53,820 nt of DNA from Acidobacteriaceae bacterium (GCA_030040425.1 JASHTS010000228.1:1-53820), one strand, 5' to 3'; numbered from the stretch's first letter, positions 43,676 through 52,877 are shown. The notes: generated by a model from the letters alone, not told the origin. Made by a program: numbers and translations.

Positions 43676-44932
43676 TCACACTAGGCGCAGGAAGCGGCTG
43701 GAATCGATGCCGGCGTCGGGAAAGACCTTTTCGAGATTTTCAGCGCCCAGCGTGTGCGTGAGCACCTCGGCCAGCACGGCGCGGTAGTCCGTTGTCAGCG
43801 CAAGGTCGCGGCCCTGGTTGAGCTGCTCGTTGCTCAGGCCCGGCCATTTGCCGTAGACCTTCCCGCCGTTCACGCGCCCGCCCAGCACGAACATGGCATT
43901 GGCGTGGCCGTGATCGGTGCCGCCGGTGCCGTTCTCGCGCGCGGTGCGTCCGAACTCCGACATCGTGACCAGCGTGACGTTCTCCGCGTCGTCGCCCAAG
44001 TCGACCCAAAACGCCGCGATGCTCGCGGAAAAATCCGTGAGCCGGTTGGCGAGCTGCCCGTTCACGCCGCCCTGCGCATGATGCGTGTCCCAGCCGCCCA
44101 CGTCGGTGAACGCGGCCTCCACGCCCAGGTTGGCCTTGAGCAGTTGCGCAATCTGTTTCATGCTGTTGCCGAACTCGGAGTTGGGGTAATCGGCGCCGTG
44201 CGCGGGCTGGTACTGCGCGGGGTCGGCGTCGCGCAGCATCTTCACGGCTTCAAAGGTCTCGTCGCCGGCCGAGTGCAGAATCTGGTCGCCCGAGCCCGCG
44301 TACATGGCCTCGAAGGCGCTGGCCGCGGGCGAGAGCGTGGGTCCGCGGCCGGCGATGGTGAAGCCGTTCACGTTGTTGAGCGCGATGGCGGGAATCTTGC
44401 CCGCCAGCGTGAGCGGCACATCGGGACCGAGGGCGAGGGCGCGAAACGCGGTGTGCTCGCAGGTGCCCGCGCAGCGATGCAGCAGGTCTTCCGCCTGCAG
44501 CGCGCGGTTCAGCCAGCCGTCTTCCGTGCCCTTCACGCCCGGCGTGCCGGACTCCATGTAATCCTGCGCGTCGAAGTGCGAGCGGCTCATGTCGGGCGAG
44601 CCCGCGGCGTGCACAATGGCAAGGTGGCCCTGGTCGTAGAGCGGCTTGAATGCGGCCAGCGAAGGATGCAGGCCGAAGAAACCGTCGAGATCGACGGCCT
44701 GATCTTGAGGGATGGCAATCGTCGGGCGCATGGAGTAGTAGTTCTTCTCGCGATAGGGCACCACCACGTTGAGGCCGTCCACCGCGCCGCGCTGGAAGAT
44801 GACCACGAGACGGCGATTGGGCGCGGCCTGCGTTTCGGCCAGCACGCTGCGCACCAGAAAACTGGGGATGGCCGCGGTGCCGGCTACGGCCAGCACGCCG
44901 TTGCGAAGGAAGAAACGACGATTCATTGCCAT
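43676..44932 (-). CDS. DUF1501-family protein, Tat-exported
   Basis: 418 residues. The twin-arginine motif NRRFFLRNGVLAVAG is in a signal peptide, so export in folded form by Tat is expected. The DUF1501 domain follows: LVVIFQRGAVDGLNVVVPYR, LVTMSEFGRTARENGTGGTD (the family's Arg-rich loop) and DHGHANAMFVLGGRVNGGKV. These proteins resemble alkaline-phosphatase-superfamily folds, but no activity is proven. ATG at 44932 has GAGGAG 6 nt upstream. DUF1501 genes are almost always next to DUF1800 genes, as here (148 nt apart, same strand). Confidence 0.9.
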   Translation of the reverse strand: MAMNRRFFLRNGVLAVAGTAAIPSFLVRSVLAETQAAPNRRLVVIFQRGAVDGLNVVVPYREKNYYSMRPTIAIPQDQAVDLDGFFGLHPSLAAFKPLYDQGHLAIVHAAGSPDMSRSHFDAQDYMESGTPGVKGTEDGWLNRALQAEDLLHRCAGTCEHTAFRALALGPDVPLTLAGKIPAIALNNVNGFTIAGRGPTLSPAASAFEAMYAGSGDQILHSAGDETFEAVKMLRDADPAQYQPAHGADYPNSEFGNSMKQIAQLLKANLGVEAAFTDVGGWDTHHAQGGVNGQLANRLTDFSASIAAFWVDLGDDAENVTLVTMSEFGRTARENGTGGTDHGHANAMFVLGGRVNGGKVYGKWPGLSNEQLNQGRDLALTTDYRAVLAEVLTHTLGAENLEKVFPDAGIDSSRFLRLV

Positions 44933-45000
44933 GGTGAACTCCTCAATCCTGCTCATTCCCGCAGGCGCGAAAGTTCTTGCCAAAAAAAAGCACAACCGCA

Positions 45001-45043
45001 GATCCTTCGACTCGTCGCTTTCGGCGACTCGCTCAGGATGACA
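45001..45043. repeat. TCATCCTGAG repeat (inverted copy) between DUF1800 and DUF1501 genes
   Basis: The segment runs from GATCCTTCGAC to GCTCAGGATGACA with a small inner stem GTCGC/GCGAC. It is the complement-strand form of the repeat at 5594-5626, sharing the 12-mer TGTCATCCTGAG. Confidence 0.55.
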
Positions 45044-45080
45044 ACCGAACCAGCTAGCGCCGCTAACCCCGCTAACCCCG

Positions 45081-47558
45081 CTACCGCCGCTGAAACTCCG
45101 GCGAGCCGATCAACAATCCGGCCAGAACCTGGTCCTGCCGTTCGAGCGCGGTTGCCGCCTTGGCGCGATTCTGCGGCCGCGCGGATACGGGACGCACCAA
45201 AGACGCATCCTGCGCAATCTGCGCCTCAAACTGTTGCAGCGCCGCCGCGCGCGTGGCCTCGCTTACGCCGCCGGCCACCACCAGCGGCTCCAGCCGCGCT
45301 TCTTCACCTTCCGGCGTCGGCTCGTTCCCGCCCGCACTGGGATCGGTCAGAAGCCCCGCGTTCTCCACCGCCGGCTGCTGCTGCGGCCTCCAGTCCACGG
45401 TGATGCCGGGCAGGCGATTGGCGGCAAGATTGAGCGCGAAGTTCATGCGATCGACGAGCGCGCCGGTCGAAACCCAATCGGACGCCTCCCATTTGTAGCC
45501 CGTGGGCGGCACGCAGCCGTAGAGCGGCATGCCCATCTGGCGCAGCGCATTCTCGAGCGGCTGGTAATTCTCAATCTGCGCATTCGACGCGCGCGCCGCG
45601 GAGACCACGAACTCGATCGGCGTCTTCACCTTGGCGCGGTAATCGCTCGCGGCCCAGAACTCCGGCGAGCGGAAGAGCGTGAGCAGAACCGCGGAGATGT
45701 CGCCGTGCGAGGACAGATAGCTCTTGGCCATGCGGTCGACCAGCGGCTGCGGCGGATCGTCGCTGACGAAGCGAACCGCCAGCTTGCGCGAGAGGAACTG
45801 CGCCGTGGCCGGCCGCTCGGCGAGCATGTGCAGCAGCTCTTCGCCCTCGCGCTCGCCGTTCTCCTTGATTTTTTTGCCCAGCACTTTCTTCGTGCCCGGC
45901 TCATGGCGGTTGGGCGCGAAGAGGAATCCGCCGCCGCGCTGCGGCTGATCGACGGTCCAGCCGGTGAGCACGCGCGCCACTTGAATAACATCGGCCTGCG
46001 TGTAGCCGCCGTTCACGCCCAGCGTGTGCAGCTCCATCAGCTCCCGGCCGTAGTTCTCATTCAGGCCCTCGGGCGCCTTGTTCTGGTTGGGACGCCGGAA
46101 CTCGGCCATCTTCGCGCGGTCGGCCGCCATCGAATCGGGCCCGATGCTCTCGGCGTTGTCGAGATAAATCAGCATGGCCGGGCTGTGCGCCACCGCTTCG
46201 AGCAGGTCTTCGAACTTACCCAGCGCGTGCGGGCGAATCACATCGCGCTCATAGCTCACCAGGTAATAGGGCATCTGCTCGTTCTTGCGCAGGTAGACGT
46301 TGAAGTGATTCAGCCAGAAATCGGTCATCACCTCCTGCAACTGCGCGTTTGAGTAGACGTCGCGCGCCAGGCGCTGCGCCATTAGCTCCTCGGCCACAAG
46401 CCGCTCGGGATTTTCGAGGTCGAGAACCGTCTCCTTGAGGCCCGGCGCCATGTCCGCGTCGAGCCGCGCGCGCTGCGCGGGCCTGAGCGACTTCATGAAG
46501 CCCTCGAACTCCTCCGGCTGCATGGCTGCAAGCTGCCCCACACGCTGGGGGCCAGGGAGCGCCATCAGCTCAGCCATTAAAGCGAAGGTGGGATCGGCGC
46601 TGCCGTTTTCGCCCGCGATGGTTTCTCCGGCCGCCGCGCCCATCGGCTGTGCCGTGGGCGGTTGCTTTCCGGCGGCCGGCAGCGCATCCGCCTGTTGCGG
46701 GGCGGGCGCGCTCAGCTGATCGAGCTGGTTCAGAATCGTACTCGAAGAGACGGACCCGCCTGAACTTTCGCCGGATGCCGCATTCGCATTTTGATTCGCG
46801 CCCATGCTCGCGTTCCGGCTCGCGTCTTCCTGCGCGTTCCGGCTCGGTGAATCCGCGCTCGCCGCGCCGGCCATGTTGTTCGCATCCGCCGGTCCGGCTT
46901 GCCCGCTCGCCTGCGCTGCATTCATGCCCGCGTCCGCGGTCGGCGCGCCCGATTGTTCATTGGGCTGCGCATTCCGCGCCTGCTCGGCTTTCTTCTCTGC
47001 CTGCGCCTGCCGCTTCTCGTCGAGCCGGTAGATCTGGTTCTCGTAGACGGCATGCAGGACGGACCCTTCGGGAATCGGCGCGCGCCCGTTCATCGCCTGG
47101 CGGATGACGGCATTCGACGGCATGCGGTAGAGCAGGTTCTCCACGCTCCACTGCATGGCCGGAAACGCGGCCAGTCGCGCGTTCAGCTCCGTCTCATCCA
47201 GGCCCGACGGGTTGAGCTGCTGCCGGAACCAGGCGTCCAGGCCCATGGCGCGCACCGCTTCCACGTCGCCGGGGCGCGGGCCGAAGGTGAAGCGGTTCAG
47301 CGCCTGCAGAATGCGCTGGTCGCCCTGCATCTCCGGCGACCTGTACTCGGGACGGCGCGTGCGCTTGTTGGCTGGTATTGAGGGCTGCTGCGGAGGGTCG
47401 GCGGGAGCTGCGTCGGGCGACGACTGCGCCGGTTGCGGTGCGGATTGCGCAAAGACGAAGGGAGCCGGCGAGCACAGCGTGCAGCAGAGCAGCGTGGCGA
47501 GGCAGGCGCGAAGAGACTCTTGCTTCGATTGTCGTTTCGGCACTCGATTCAGCTCCAT
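45081..47558 (-). CDS. DUF1800-family protein with long low-complexity insert
   Basis: 825 residues. A signal peptide (CLATLLCCTLCSPAPFVFAQ) is followed by the family start RILQALNRFTFGPRPGDVEA at about residue 82. Residues 180-320 are an Ala/Asn/Ser/Gln/Gly-rich insert, probably disordered. The conserved core resumes with RLARDVYSNAQLQEVMTDFW and NYGRELMELHTLGVNGGYTQ, then GWTVDQPQRGGGFLFAPNRH. DUF1800 proteins are thought to act with Tat-exported DUF1501 partners; function is unknown. The stop TAG is part of a 9-bp repeat that carries three further in-frame TAGs. ATG at 47558. Confidence 0.9.
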   Translation of the reverse strand: MELNRVPKRQSKQESLRACLATLLCCTLCSPAPFVFAQSAPQPAQSSPDAAPADPPQQPSIPANKRTRRPEYRSPEMQGDQRILQALNRFTFGPRPGDVEAVRAMGLDAWFRQQLNPSGLDETELNARLAAFPAMQWSVENLLYRMPSNAVIRQAMNGRAPIPEGSVLHAVYENQIYRLDEKRQAQAEKKAEQARNAQPNEQSGAPTADAGMNAAQASGQAGPADANNMAGAASADSPSRNAQEDASRNASMGANQNANAASGESSGGSVSSSTILNQLDQLSAPAPQQADALPAAGKQPPTAQPMGAAAGETIAGENGSADPTFALMAELMALPGPQRVGQLAAMQPEEFEGFMKSLRPAQRARLDADMAPGLKETVLDLENPERLVAEELMAQRLARDVYSNAQLQEVMTDFWLNHFNVYLRKNEQMPYYLVSYERDVIRPHALGKFEDLLEAVAHSPAMLIYLDNAESIGPDSMAADRAKMAEFRRPNQNKAPEGLNENYGRELMELHTLGVNGGYTQADVIQVARVLTGWTVDQPQRGGGFLFAPNRHEPGTKKVLGKKIKENGEREGEELLHMLAERPATAQFLSRKLAVRFVSDDPPQPLVDRMAKSYLSSHGDISAVLLTLFRSPEFWAASDYRAKVKTPIEFVVSAARASNAQIENYQPLENALRQMGMPLYGCVPPTGYKWEASDWVSTGALVDRMNFALNLAANRLPGITVDWRPQQQPAVENAGLLTDPSAGGNEPTPEGEEARLEPLVVAGGVSEATRAAALQQFEAQIAQDASLVRPVSARPQNRAKAATALERQDQVLAGLLIGSPEFQRR

Positions 47559-47656
47559 GGGTGCTGACGTTCCAGCGCGCGAGAGGGGGGATTATCCCCC
47601 AAAAAGGTCGACCCTGAGTAGGCTAACGCCCATTTTAGGGGAAAGTTGCGGCGCCG

Positions 47657-48604
47657 CTAGAGAAGATGCTTGCGGTTGCGCGCGGGCAGGGAATCTAAAG
47701 TTTGCACAGGCTCCAGCGGGATGAGCGTGCCCAGGTCCGGCGACTCGGGCTGGATCCGGCCATCCGGACCCACCGCCAGAACGTAGGTCGTGGGCGCCGT
47801 ATTGAGCTTGATTTGCACGATCTGGCGATGTTTGCCCCCGAGAGTGAAATGGCCGGTGAAGGGATCGAAGCCGTACACCGAGACGGAGAGCGTGTGTTCT
47901 CCCGGAGGCAGTTGCAGAATCAACTGGCCCTGCGCGTCGGTCTCGAGCGGCACGGCTCCGGGAGGCAACGCCGCAGCGGCTGCGTCGCTGGGCGTGCCGC
48001 CCAGTTCGGAGATGGATTCGGCCGTCCCCGCCTGCACCATGTTGGTGAGGCCGCAGTCGGGCGGGGGCGGGGGCTGACTGGGTTGGCGGGCTGTCCCGGT
48101 GTTGGGCTTGGCGCTTCCGGAGGCGGCCTGGCCGGTTTGCGTTGCACCGGATTGAGACTGGCTCTTGCCTGGCCGGGAGTTCGCAGGCTGAGGAGCGGGG
48201 CACGGTCGCTTCTGAGGACGAAAGAGGCCGGACTGGTCGATAGTGGATTCGCTGGGATTTGCTTCGCCGGGACCGGTCGGGCTGGCGCCGGATTCGCTGG
48301 GGCTGGGATCGGCGCCGATGATGCGCGTGCCCGAGGGCAGGGTGCTGCTTCTTCCCGTGCCGGGGCCTGCCGGCGCGCCGCCGGACCGCATGCCGTCCAC
48401 TTCGATCGCCGCACCGGGGACGGGCGCGCCATTGTCGGCCATCACCTGGATGATGAGATTTCCCTGCGGAGCCTGCGGCTGGCTTGCCTGCGGAGCCGGG
48501 GCGGATTTCTTCTGAGGCGCAGCCGAGGGGCTGGCCGGCTGCTGGGCCGATGCGCCGGGGGCGAAGGCCATCAGCGCGACGAGGGGGATGCGCCGAGCGA
48601 TCAT
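47657..48604 (-). CDS. Exported protein with a carboxypeptidase-regulatory-like domain
   Basis: 315 residues. The signal peptide MIARRIPLVALMAFAPGASA ends at about residue 20. Residues 20-200 are Pro/Ser/Gly/Gln-rich low complexity. At about 205-290 a single beta-sandwich of the carboxypeptidase-D regulatory type is seen: VPLETDAQGQLILQLPPGEH, then TLSVSVYGFDPFTGHFTLGG. This domain is common in cell-surface and TonB-linked proteins. A related strand pair occurs near residue 50 (GNLIIQVMADNGAPVPGAAI), so a split or circularly arranged domain is possible. ATG at 48604. It lies 140 nt downstream of the anti-sigma gene on the same strand, across the heptamer array. Confidence 0.75.
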   Translation of the reverse strand: MIARRIPLVALMAFAPGASAQQPASPSAAPQKKSAPAPQASQPQAPQGNLIIQVMADNGAPVPGAAIEVDGMRSGGAPAGPGTGRSSTLPSGTRIIGADPSPSESGASPTGPGEANPSESTIDQSGLFRPQKRPCPAPQPANSRPGKSQSQSGATQTGQAASGSAKPNTGTARQPSQPPPPPDCGLTNMVQAGTAESISELGGTPSDAAAAALPPGAVPLETDAQGQLILQLPPGEHTLSVSVYGFDPFTGHFTLGGKHRQIVQIKLNTAPTTYVLAVGPDGRIQPESPDLGTLIPLEPVQTLDSLPARNRKHLL

Positions 48605-48692
48605 TTCAGGCTAAGCGTGGCACAGAAAAGGCGCGAGGGCAAGATTCCAGCGGGACGATGCGCGCGGCGGAAACCGGAAACAGGACCGGCAG

Positions 48693-48741
48693 CCTGACCC
48701 CTGAACTCTGAACCCTGACCCCTGTCCCCTGATCCCTGTCT
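48693..48741 (-). repeat. Seven-unit heptamer array after the anti-sigma gene stop codon
   Basis: CCTGACC CCTGAAC TCTGAAC CCTGACC CCTGTCC CCTGATC CCTGTCT, exactly 7 x 7 bp, ends 3 nt before the stop codon (48747-48745) of the leftward anti-sigma gene. Read in gene sense the unit is nnnCAGG, as in the arrays at 42025 and 42295. Confidence 0.8.
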
Positions 48742-48744
48742 TTT

Positions 48745-48981
48745 TCAGCAGCCCCGTTTGCAGCGCGCCATGATCGCCGAGTGCAGGCGCTCGCGCAGGT
48801 CCGGCGGCAGATCGAATATTTCGTGAGAGCGGTAGATTTCGATGGTCTTGCGGGTGGTGTTGAAGACCACTTCGCAGTGGCCGCACTTGCGCATGTGCTG
48901 CTCGATCTCGGATCGAATGGGGGCGGAAACCGTGTCATCGATCAGGTCGTCGAGAAGCTCAAGAAACTCGGTGCAGGTCAC
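48745..48981 (-). CDS. Zinc-finger anti-sigma-like protein (GTG start)
   Basis: 78 residues. The zinc-binding anti-sigma motif is seen as His-x3-Cys-x2-Cys in IEQHMRKCGHCEVVFNTTRK (residues of about 29-36). Three more Cys (residue 3 and two at the C-terminus) may add redox sensing. It lies 6 nt after the ECF sigma gene, the usual arrangement for a cognate anti-sigma factor. There is no membrane helix, so it acts in the cytosol. The start is a GTG at 48981. It is shorter than ChrR/RsrA proteins; binding to the sigma factor is inferred from position. Confidence 0.85.
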   Translation of the reverse strand: MTCTEFLELLDDLIDDTVSAPIRSEIEQHMRKCGHCEVVFNTTRKTIEIYRSHEIFDLPPDLRERLHSAIMARCKRGC

Positions 48982-48987
48982 TTCTCA

Positions 48988-49653
48988 CTACCCCTTATTG
49001 GGCGCCAGCGCCCCATCGGTTCCCGATGGAGCCGCGGGTGCGGACTTCCTCTTGAAGTAGCGGCTCAACCGCTCGCGCAATTGCAGCCGCGCGCGCAACA
49101 GGCGCGACTTGACCGCCGGCACGCTCAAGCCCAGCGTTTCCGCGGTCTCTTCCGTCGACAGGCCTTCCACGTCGCGCAGGGCGAAGACCACGCGAAAGCC
49201 CTGCGGCAAGCCCTGAATGGTCTTGCGCAGAATCTCGGCCAGCTCGGACTGGTTGTAGTTTTGTTCCGGGTTGGGCGCCCAGTCGGCGAAGTCGCGGGGT
49301 ACGCTGCCCTCTTCGGTCTTCAGATCCTCGTCGATCGAGACCATTTTGCCGGTGCGCCGCTTGCGCAGCCGCATCAGGCTTTCGTTCACTGCAATTCGTA
49401 CCAGCCATGTATAGAACTTCGCGTTTCCCTGGAACTGATCGAGCTTTTCGTAGGCCTTGAGGAACGCGTCCTGCATCACGTCCTCGGCGTCTTCCCGGTT
49501 CTGCGTGATGTGCTGCGCAATGCGGAAGATCTGCCGCTCGTACTTGCGGACCAGCTCGTCGTAGGCCGAAACATCCCCCGCCCTCACCTTGTCTACGAGG
49601 GCCAGATCGGGGTGCTGCTCGTTTTGTCCTGCAATCGATTGGATGGTCGACAT
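48988..49653 (-). CDS. ECF sigma factor (RpoE/SigW type)
   Basis: 221 residues. Sigma region 2 includes YDELVRKYERQIFRIAQHIT and AEDVMQDAFLKAYEKLDQFQ, then WLVRIAVNESLMRLRKRR, which binds the -10 element. Sigma region 4 is LPQGFRVVFALRDVEGLSTE followed by an HTH (ETAETLGLSVPAVKSRLLRA) that contacts the -35 element. The C-terminal tail is Ala/Pro/Gly-rich. With its zinc-finger partner downstream it probably controls an envelope or redox stress response. ATG at 49653. A 488-bp gap separates it from the divergent transglycosylase gene. Confidence 0.95.
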   Translation of the reverse strand: MSTIQSIAGQNEQHPDLALVDKVRAGDVSAYDELVRKYERQIFRIAQHITQNREDAEDVMQDAFLKAYEKLDQFQGNAKFYTWLVRIAVNESLMRLRKRRTGKMVSIDEDLKTEEGSVPRDFADWAPNPEQNYNQSELAEILRKTIQGLPQGFRVVFALRDVEGLSTEETAETLGLSVPAVKSRLLRARLQLRERLSRYFKRKSAPAAPSGTDGALAPNKG

Positions 49654-50141
49654 GACGGTAGGATGCGAGAATTCCAGGATTCCACGGACTCAGGGGGAAG
49701 GCTTCGATCCGGTCCATCCGGCATTTGACCGGAACCCATAGCCAAAGTGTACTGGACCGGGCTGTGGAGGGCCAAACCGCCCCGGCGGGGCTGGCCCGAT
49801 CCTGAGCCCCGCGCCTTCCCCGGCCGCATGACTGAATCCCGGCCTCGAGCCTCCACGCCATCGGGTGAGGGCCTGACACCGATGGGTCACATCGCGAAAA
49901 TTGACCCCTCCGTGGGAGTCCGCGCTCCATCGAGGGGAGCGGCTTCCCGAATCCTGCAGGCATGCGCCGCGGAGGGCGCATTTTGGGCGCGCACAAAGCT
50001 CTTTTCCCAAATCCCCACCGCGGGAGTACCACTTCCAGGCCATTACGTGCGAGATGTGCCTTGAGGGCGCGTCTAAATATCCGTAACGCTCGAGATTCCT
50101 ACCCATCCGCGCGGCGGGAGGATCGGCGCTAGAGTGAAGAC
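49654..50141. other. 488-bp divergent region between the sigma factor and transglycosylase genes
   Basis: No gene is seen. It must contain both promoters. Near the sigma gene is a bulged hairpin: GGCCA (49770-49774) with TGGCC (49792-49796), enclosing GCCCC/GGGGC. No clear ECF-type -35/-10 pair was found by eye. The open frames that cross it have no family resemblance. Confidence 0.5.
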
Positions 50142-52577
50142 ATGGATTCGCGGTTTTCCCCCTGCTTCTTGCATAGCCATGGCCGCCCCGTTCGCCGGGG
50201 ATGGCGCCTCTCGTTGCTGCCGTTTTTCCTGGTTTTGTGTGTGCTTCTCCTTCCCGCGCAGCCCTCCTGGGCGCAAAGCGCAAGCGGCACAGGCGACGCC
50301 GCCGCGCGCAGCGCCAAGTCCACGGTGACCAAGGGAAAATCCACAGCGAAGAAACCGGCCGAGCATACCACTTCGCCGGCCGCCCACCATCGCCGGCGCC
50401 GGTATGTGGCCAGCCGCGCGGCGCGCCGGGCGCGCACGGCCCGCATCCGGCAGGCGTTCGTGGTCTCCACCGAGCTGCGGCCCATGGCGCAGCAGCTCGC
50501 TTTGCTGCGTACGCCGGAGGCCTACGCAGGCGTGACCGAATATGCGCACAGGCACGCCGGTGAAGCGGCGGCCGCGGCTTATCTCGCGCTGGGCCACGCG
50601 TATCTGCTCGACCGGCGCTTTGCTGAAGCGGAGTCCAGCCTGGCCGCGGCGCGGCGCTCGGGCGAGGATCTGGCCGACTACGCCGATTTTCTGGATGCGG
50701 AGGCGAGCCACCAGGGCGGCGATAATCCCGCCGCGGAAAAACTGCTCAAGGGCTTTGCCGATCGCTATCCCGACAGCATCTTCGTGGACCAGGCGCCGGA
50801 GCTCGAAGCCAGCGTGCTTCTTGCCATGAACGATCCTGCCGGCGCGCGCGCCGCTCTGGAGAACGCCGCGGACACGGACGCCGTGGACCGCGCCGGCTAC
50901 CAGCTCGCCGAGGGCCAAGTGGATCTGGCGCTGGGCAACGTGACGGCGGCGAACGCAGTCCTCAAGAAGCTGCTCCTCGACCATCCTTTGACGTCGGAAG
51001 CGCAGACCGCGCTGCTCAAGCTCACGCAGACCGGCGCCGCATCGCTGCTGACCGTGGCCGATCTGCGCACCCTGGGCGACGCCTACTATGACGCCGGCCG
51101 CTACAGCGAGGCCGAAGAGCAGTATCGCGCGCTGGCGCAGGCGCCGGAGCTGAGCGCCATGGACCGCGCCGGCTTTGCCGTGGCCGAAGCTGCGTGCCAA
51201 TGGAAACTGAAGCGCCTCACCCCCGCGCAGCTGCAGGCGCTGCCCGATACCGACGACGAGAACGGCGCCAGAAGGCTCGAGCTCCTGATGGAGCTGGCGC
51301 GCGATCGCGACGACGAGCCCGATCAGCAACAGATTCTCTCGGAGATGGAGACGCGCTTCCCGCGCAGCCCGTGGCTGGCCGAGGCGCTCTTCTCCGCCGG
51401 CAACATGTACCTGCTCAAGCGCGACTACCCCAAGGCGATTGAATACTACAGCTACCTCGCCGCGCATTTTTCCGCGAGCAAAGACGCTGCCGCGGCGCAC
51501 TGGCGCGCGGGCTGGTTGAATTACCGCCTGGGCAACTACGCTGAGGCGGCGCGTCTCTTCGACGAGCAGATCAAGCTCTACCCCTCGGCCGACGAGACCG
51601 TCTCCGCCCTCTACTGGCGCGGGCGCCTCTATGAAACGCAGGACCACTACCCCGCGCTGGCCGCAGCCAACTACCGCGCCATCATCCGCGCCTACCAGCA
51701 TTACTTCTACGCGCAGATGGCCCGCGAGCGGCTGGCCGAGTTGAGCAAAACCGCTTCGGAGGCAGGGCCCGAGCCCGATCCGCAACTGGACCAGTTCCAG
51801 CCCCTGCCCGAGCCCAAGCTCATGGACAGCTTCCCCGTGGACAGCCCGCATCTGGCCAAGGCCAAGCTGCTGGCCAACGCCGGGCTGAACGAGTTTATCG
51901 CCGCCGAGATCAAGGCCGATCCCGACTCCGACTCCTGGAGCGCGCTCGCCGAAGCCCAGATCTACTCGAACTACGGCGAAACCTTCCGCGCCATTCACGC
52001 GCTGAAGCGGGCGCTGCCCTACGCCTCCACCGCATCCATCTCTTCGATTCCGCTCATCTACTGGCGCATCCTCTATCCCGAACCCTACTGGGAGACGATC
52101 AAAACCGAATCGGCGCGCTACAACCTGAACCCCTACCTCGTTGCCTCGCTCATCCGCCAGGAATCGGAGTTCAACCCGGCGGCCGTCTCCTACGCCAACG
52201 CCTACGGGCTCATGCAGCTCCTTCCCGTGGTGGGCCACCAGATGGCGCGCGAGCTGGGCATGACGCACTTTCAGACCTTCCAGCTTCTCGATCCCGAAAC
52301 CAACATCAAGCTGGGCACGCGTTATCTGCGCCAGATGCTGGACAAGTTCAACGGCGTGGAGGAGTACGCGCTGGCCGCTTACAACGCCGGCGATAACCGC
52401 GTTACCGACTGGGAGGCCGCGGGACCGTACAGCGGCATGGATGAGTTCGTGGAGTCGATCCCGTTTACGCAGACCCGCGAATACGTCGAAGCCATCCTGC
52501 GCAACGAGGAGACTTACAAGGCCATCGACGAATTTGCCGCCGCCCATGACCGCGCCGGCATGGAAGCATCTAAATAG
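50142..52577 (+). CDS. Periplasmic TPR soluble lytic transglycosylase (Slt-like)
   Basis: 811 residues. A signal peptide (SLLPFFLVLCVLLLPAQPSW) is followed by a basic spacer, about 470 residues of TPR-like helices (AYYDAGRYSEAEEQYRALAQ and FSAGNMYLLKRDYPKAIEYY), and the C-terminal SLT domain. Catalytic Glu674 is in IRQESEFNPAAVSYANAYGL, and MQLLPVVGHQMARELGMT follows, with YALAAYNAGDNRV near the end. It cleaves peptidoglycan glycan strands to anhydro products. This is the doughnut-domain/TPR architecture of the Slt70 class. ATG at 50142; no strong Shine-Dalgarno. Divergent from the sigma factor gene. Confidence 0.92.
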   Translation: MDSRFSPCFLHSHGRPVRRGWRLSLLPFFLVLCVLLLPAQPSWAQSASGTGDAAARSAKSTVTKGKSTAKKPAEHTTSPAAHHRRRRYVASRAARRARTARIRQAFVVSTELRPMAQQLALLRTPEAYAGVTEYAHRHAGEAAAAAYLALGHAYLLDRRFAEAESSLAAARRSGEDLADYADFLDAEASHQGGDNPAAEKLLKGFADRYPDSIFVDQAPELEASVLLAMNDPAGARAALENAADTDAVDRAGYQLAEGQVDLALGNVTAANAVLKKLLLDHPLTSEAQTALLKLTQTGAASLLTVADLRTLGDAYYDAGRYSEAEEQYRALAQAPELSAMDRAGFAVAEAACQWKLKRLTPAQLQALPDTDDENGARRLELLMELARDRDDEPDQQQILSEMETRFPRSPWLAEALFSAGNMYLLKRDYPKAIEYYSYLAAHFSASKDAAAAHWRAGWLNYRLGNYAEAARLFDEQIKLYPSADETVSALYWRGRLYETQDHYPALAAANYRAIIRAYQHYFYAQMARERLAELSKTASEAGPEPDPQLDQFQPLPEPKLMDSFPVDSPHLAKAKLLANAGLNEFIAAEIKADPDSDSWSALAEAQIYSNYGETFRAIHALKRALPYASTASISSIPLIYWRILYPEPYWETIKTESARYNLNPYLVASLIRQESEFNPAAVSYANAYGLMQLLPVVGHQMARELGMTHFQTFQLLDPETNIKLGTRYLRQMLDKFNGVEEYALAAYNAGDNRVTDWEAAGPYSGMDEFVESIPFTQTREYVEAILRNEETYKAIDEFAAAHDRAGMEASK

Positions 52578-52877
52578 ACGCAGGGGCGAAGAGCGAGGCG
52601 CGGCAAGCAGGAGCGGTAACCGGAAAGGAGCATCCGAATTGGCGAGGATAGGGACGCAGGTACCCAGAATGGGGAGTAACGCCGGATACTCCTCTGCGTC
52701 GAATCTGATTGACGGAATCCGGGGCCTGCGGCAACACTGTCTTTCAACCATCGTCACAGGGCCTTCTTCACTGCGGTTGTTTTTTTTAGAAATTAAAAGA
52801 AGAGAGAGCCGGCGCACGCCAGAGCCGGCCGCGGCGTGACCACATCAGCACCCCACATCCGTATCAGGGAGGGAAAG
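52578..52877. other. 300-bp gap after the transglycosylase gene
   Basis: No gene is recognised. It holds a run of eight or nine T (near 52780-52788) within an AT-rich patch and, at its end, the strong ribosome-binding site AGGGAGGGAAAG before 52878. The T run could end transcription, but no clear stem precedes it. Confidence 0.5.
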
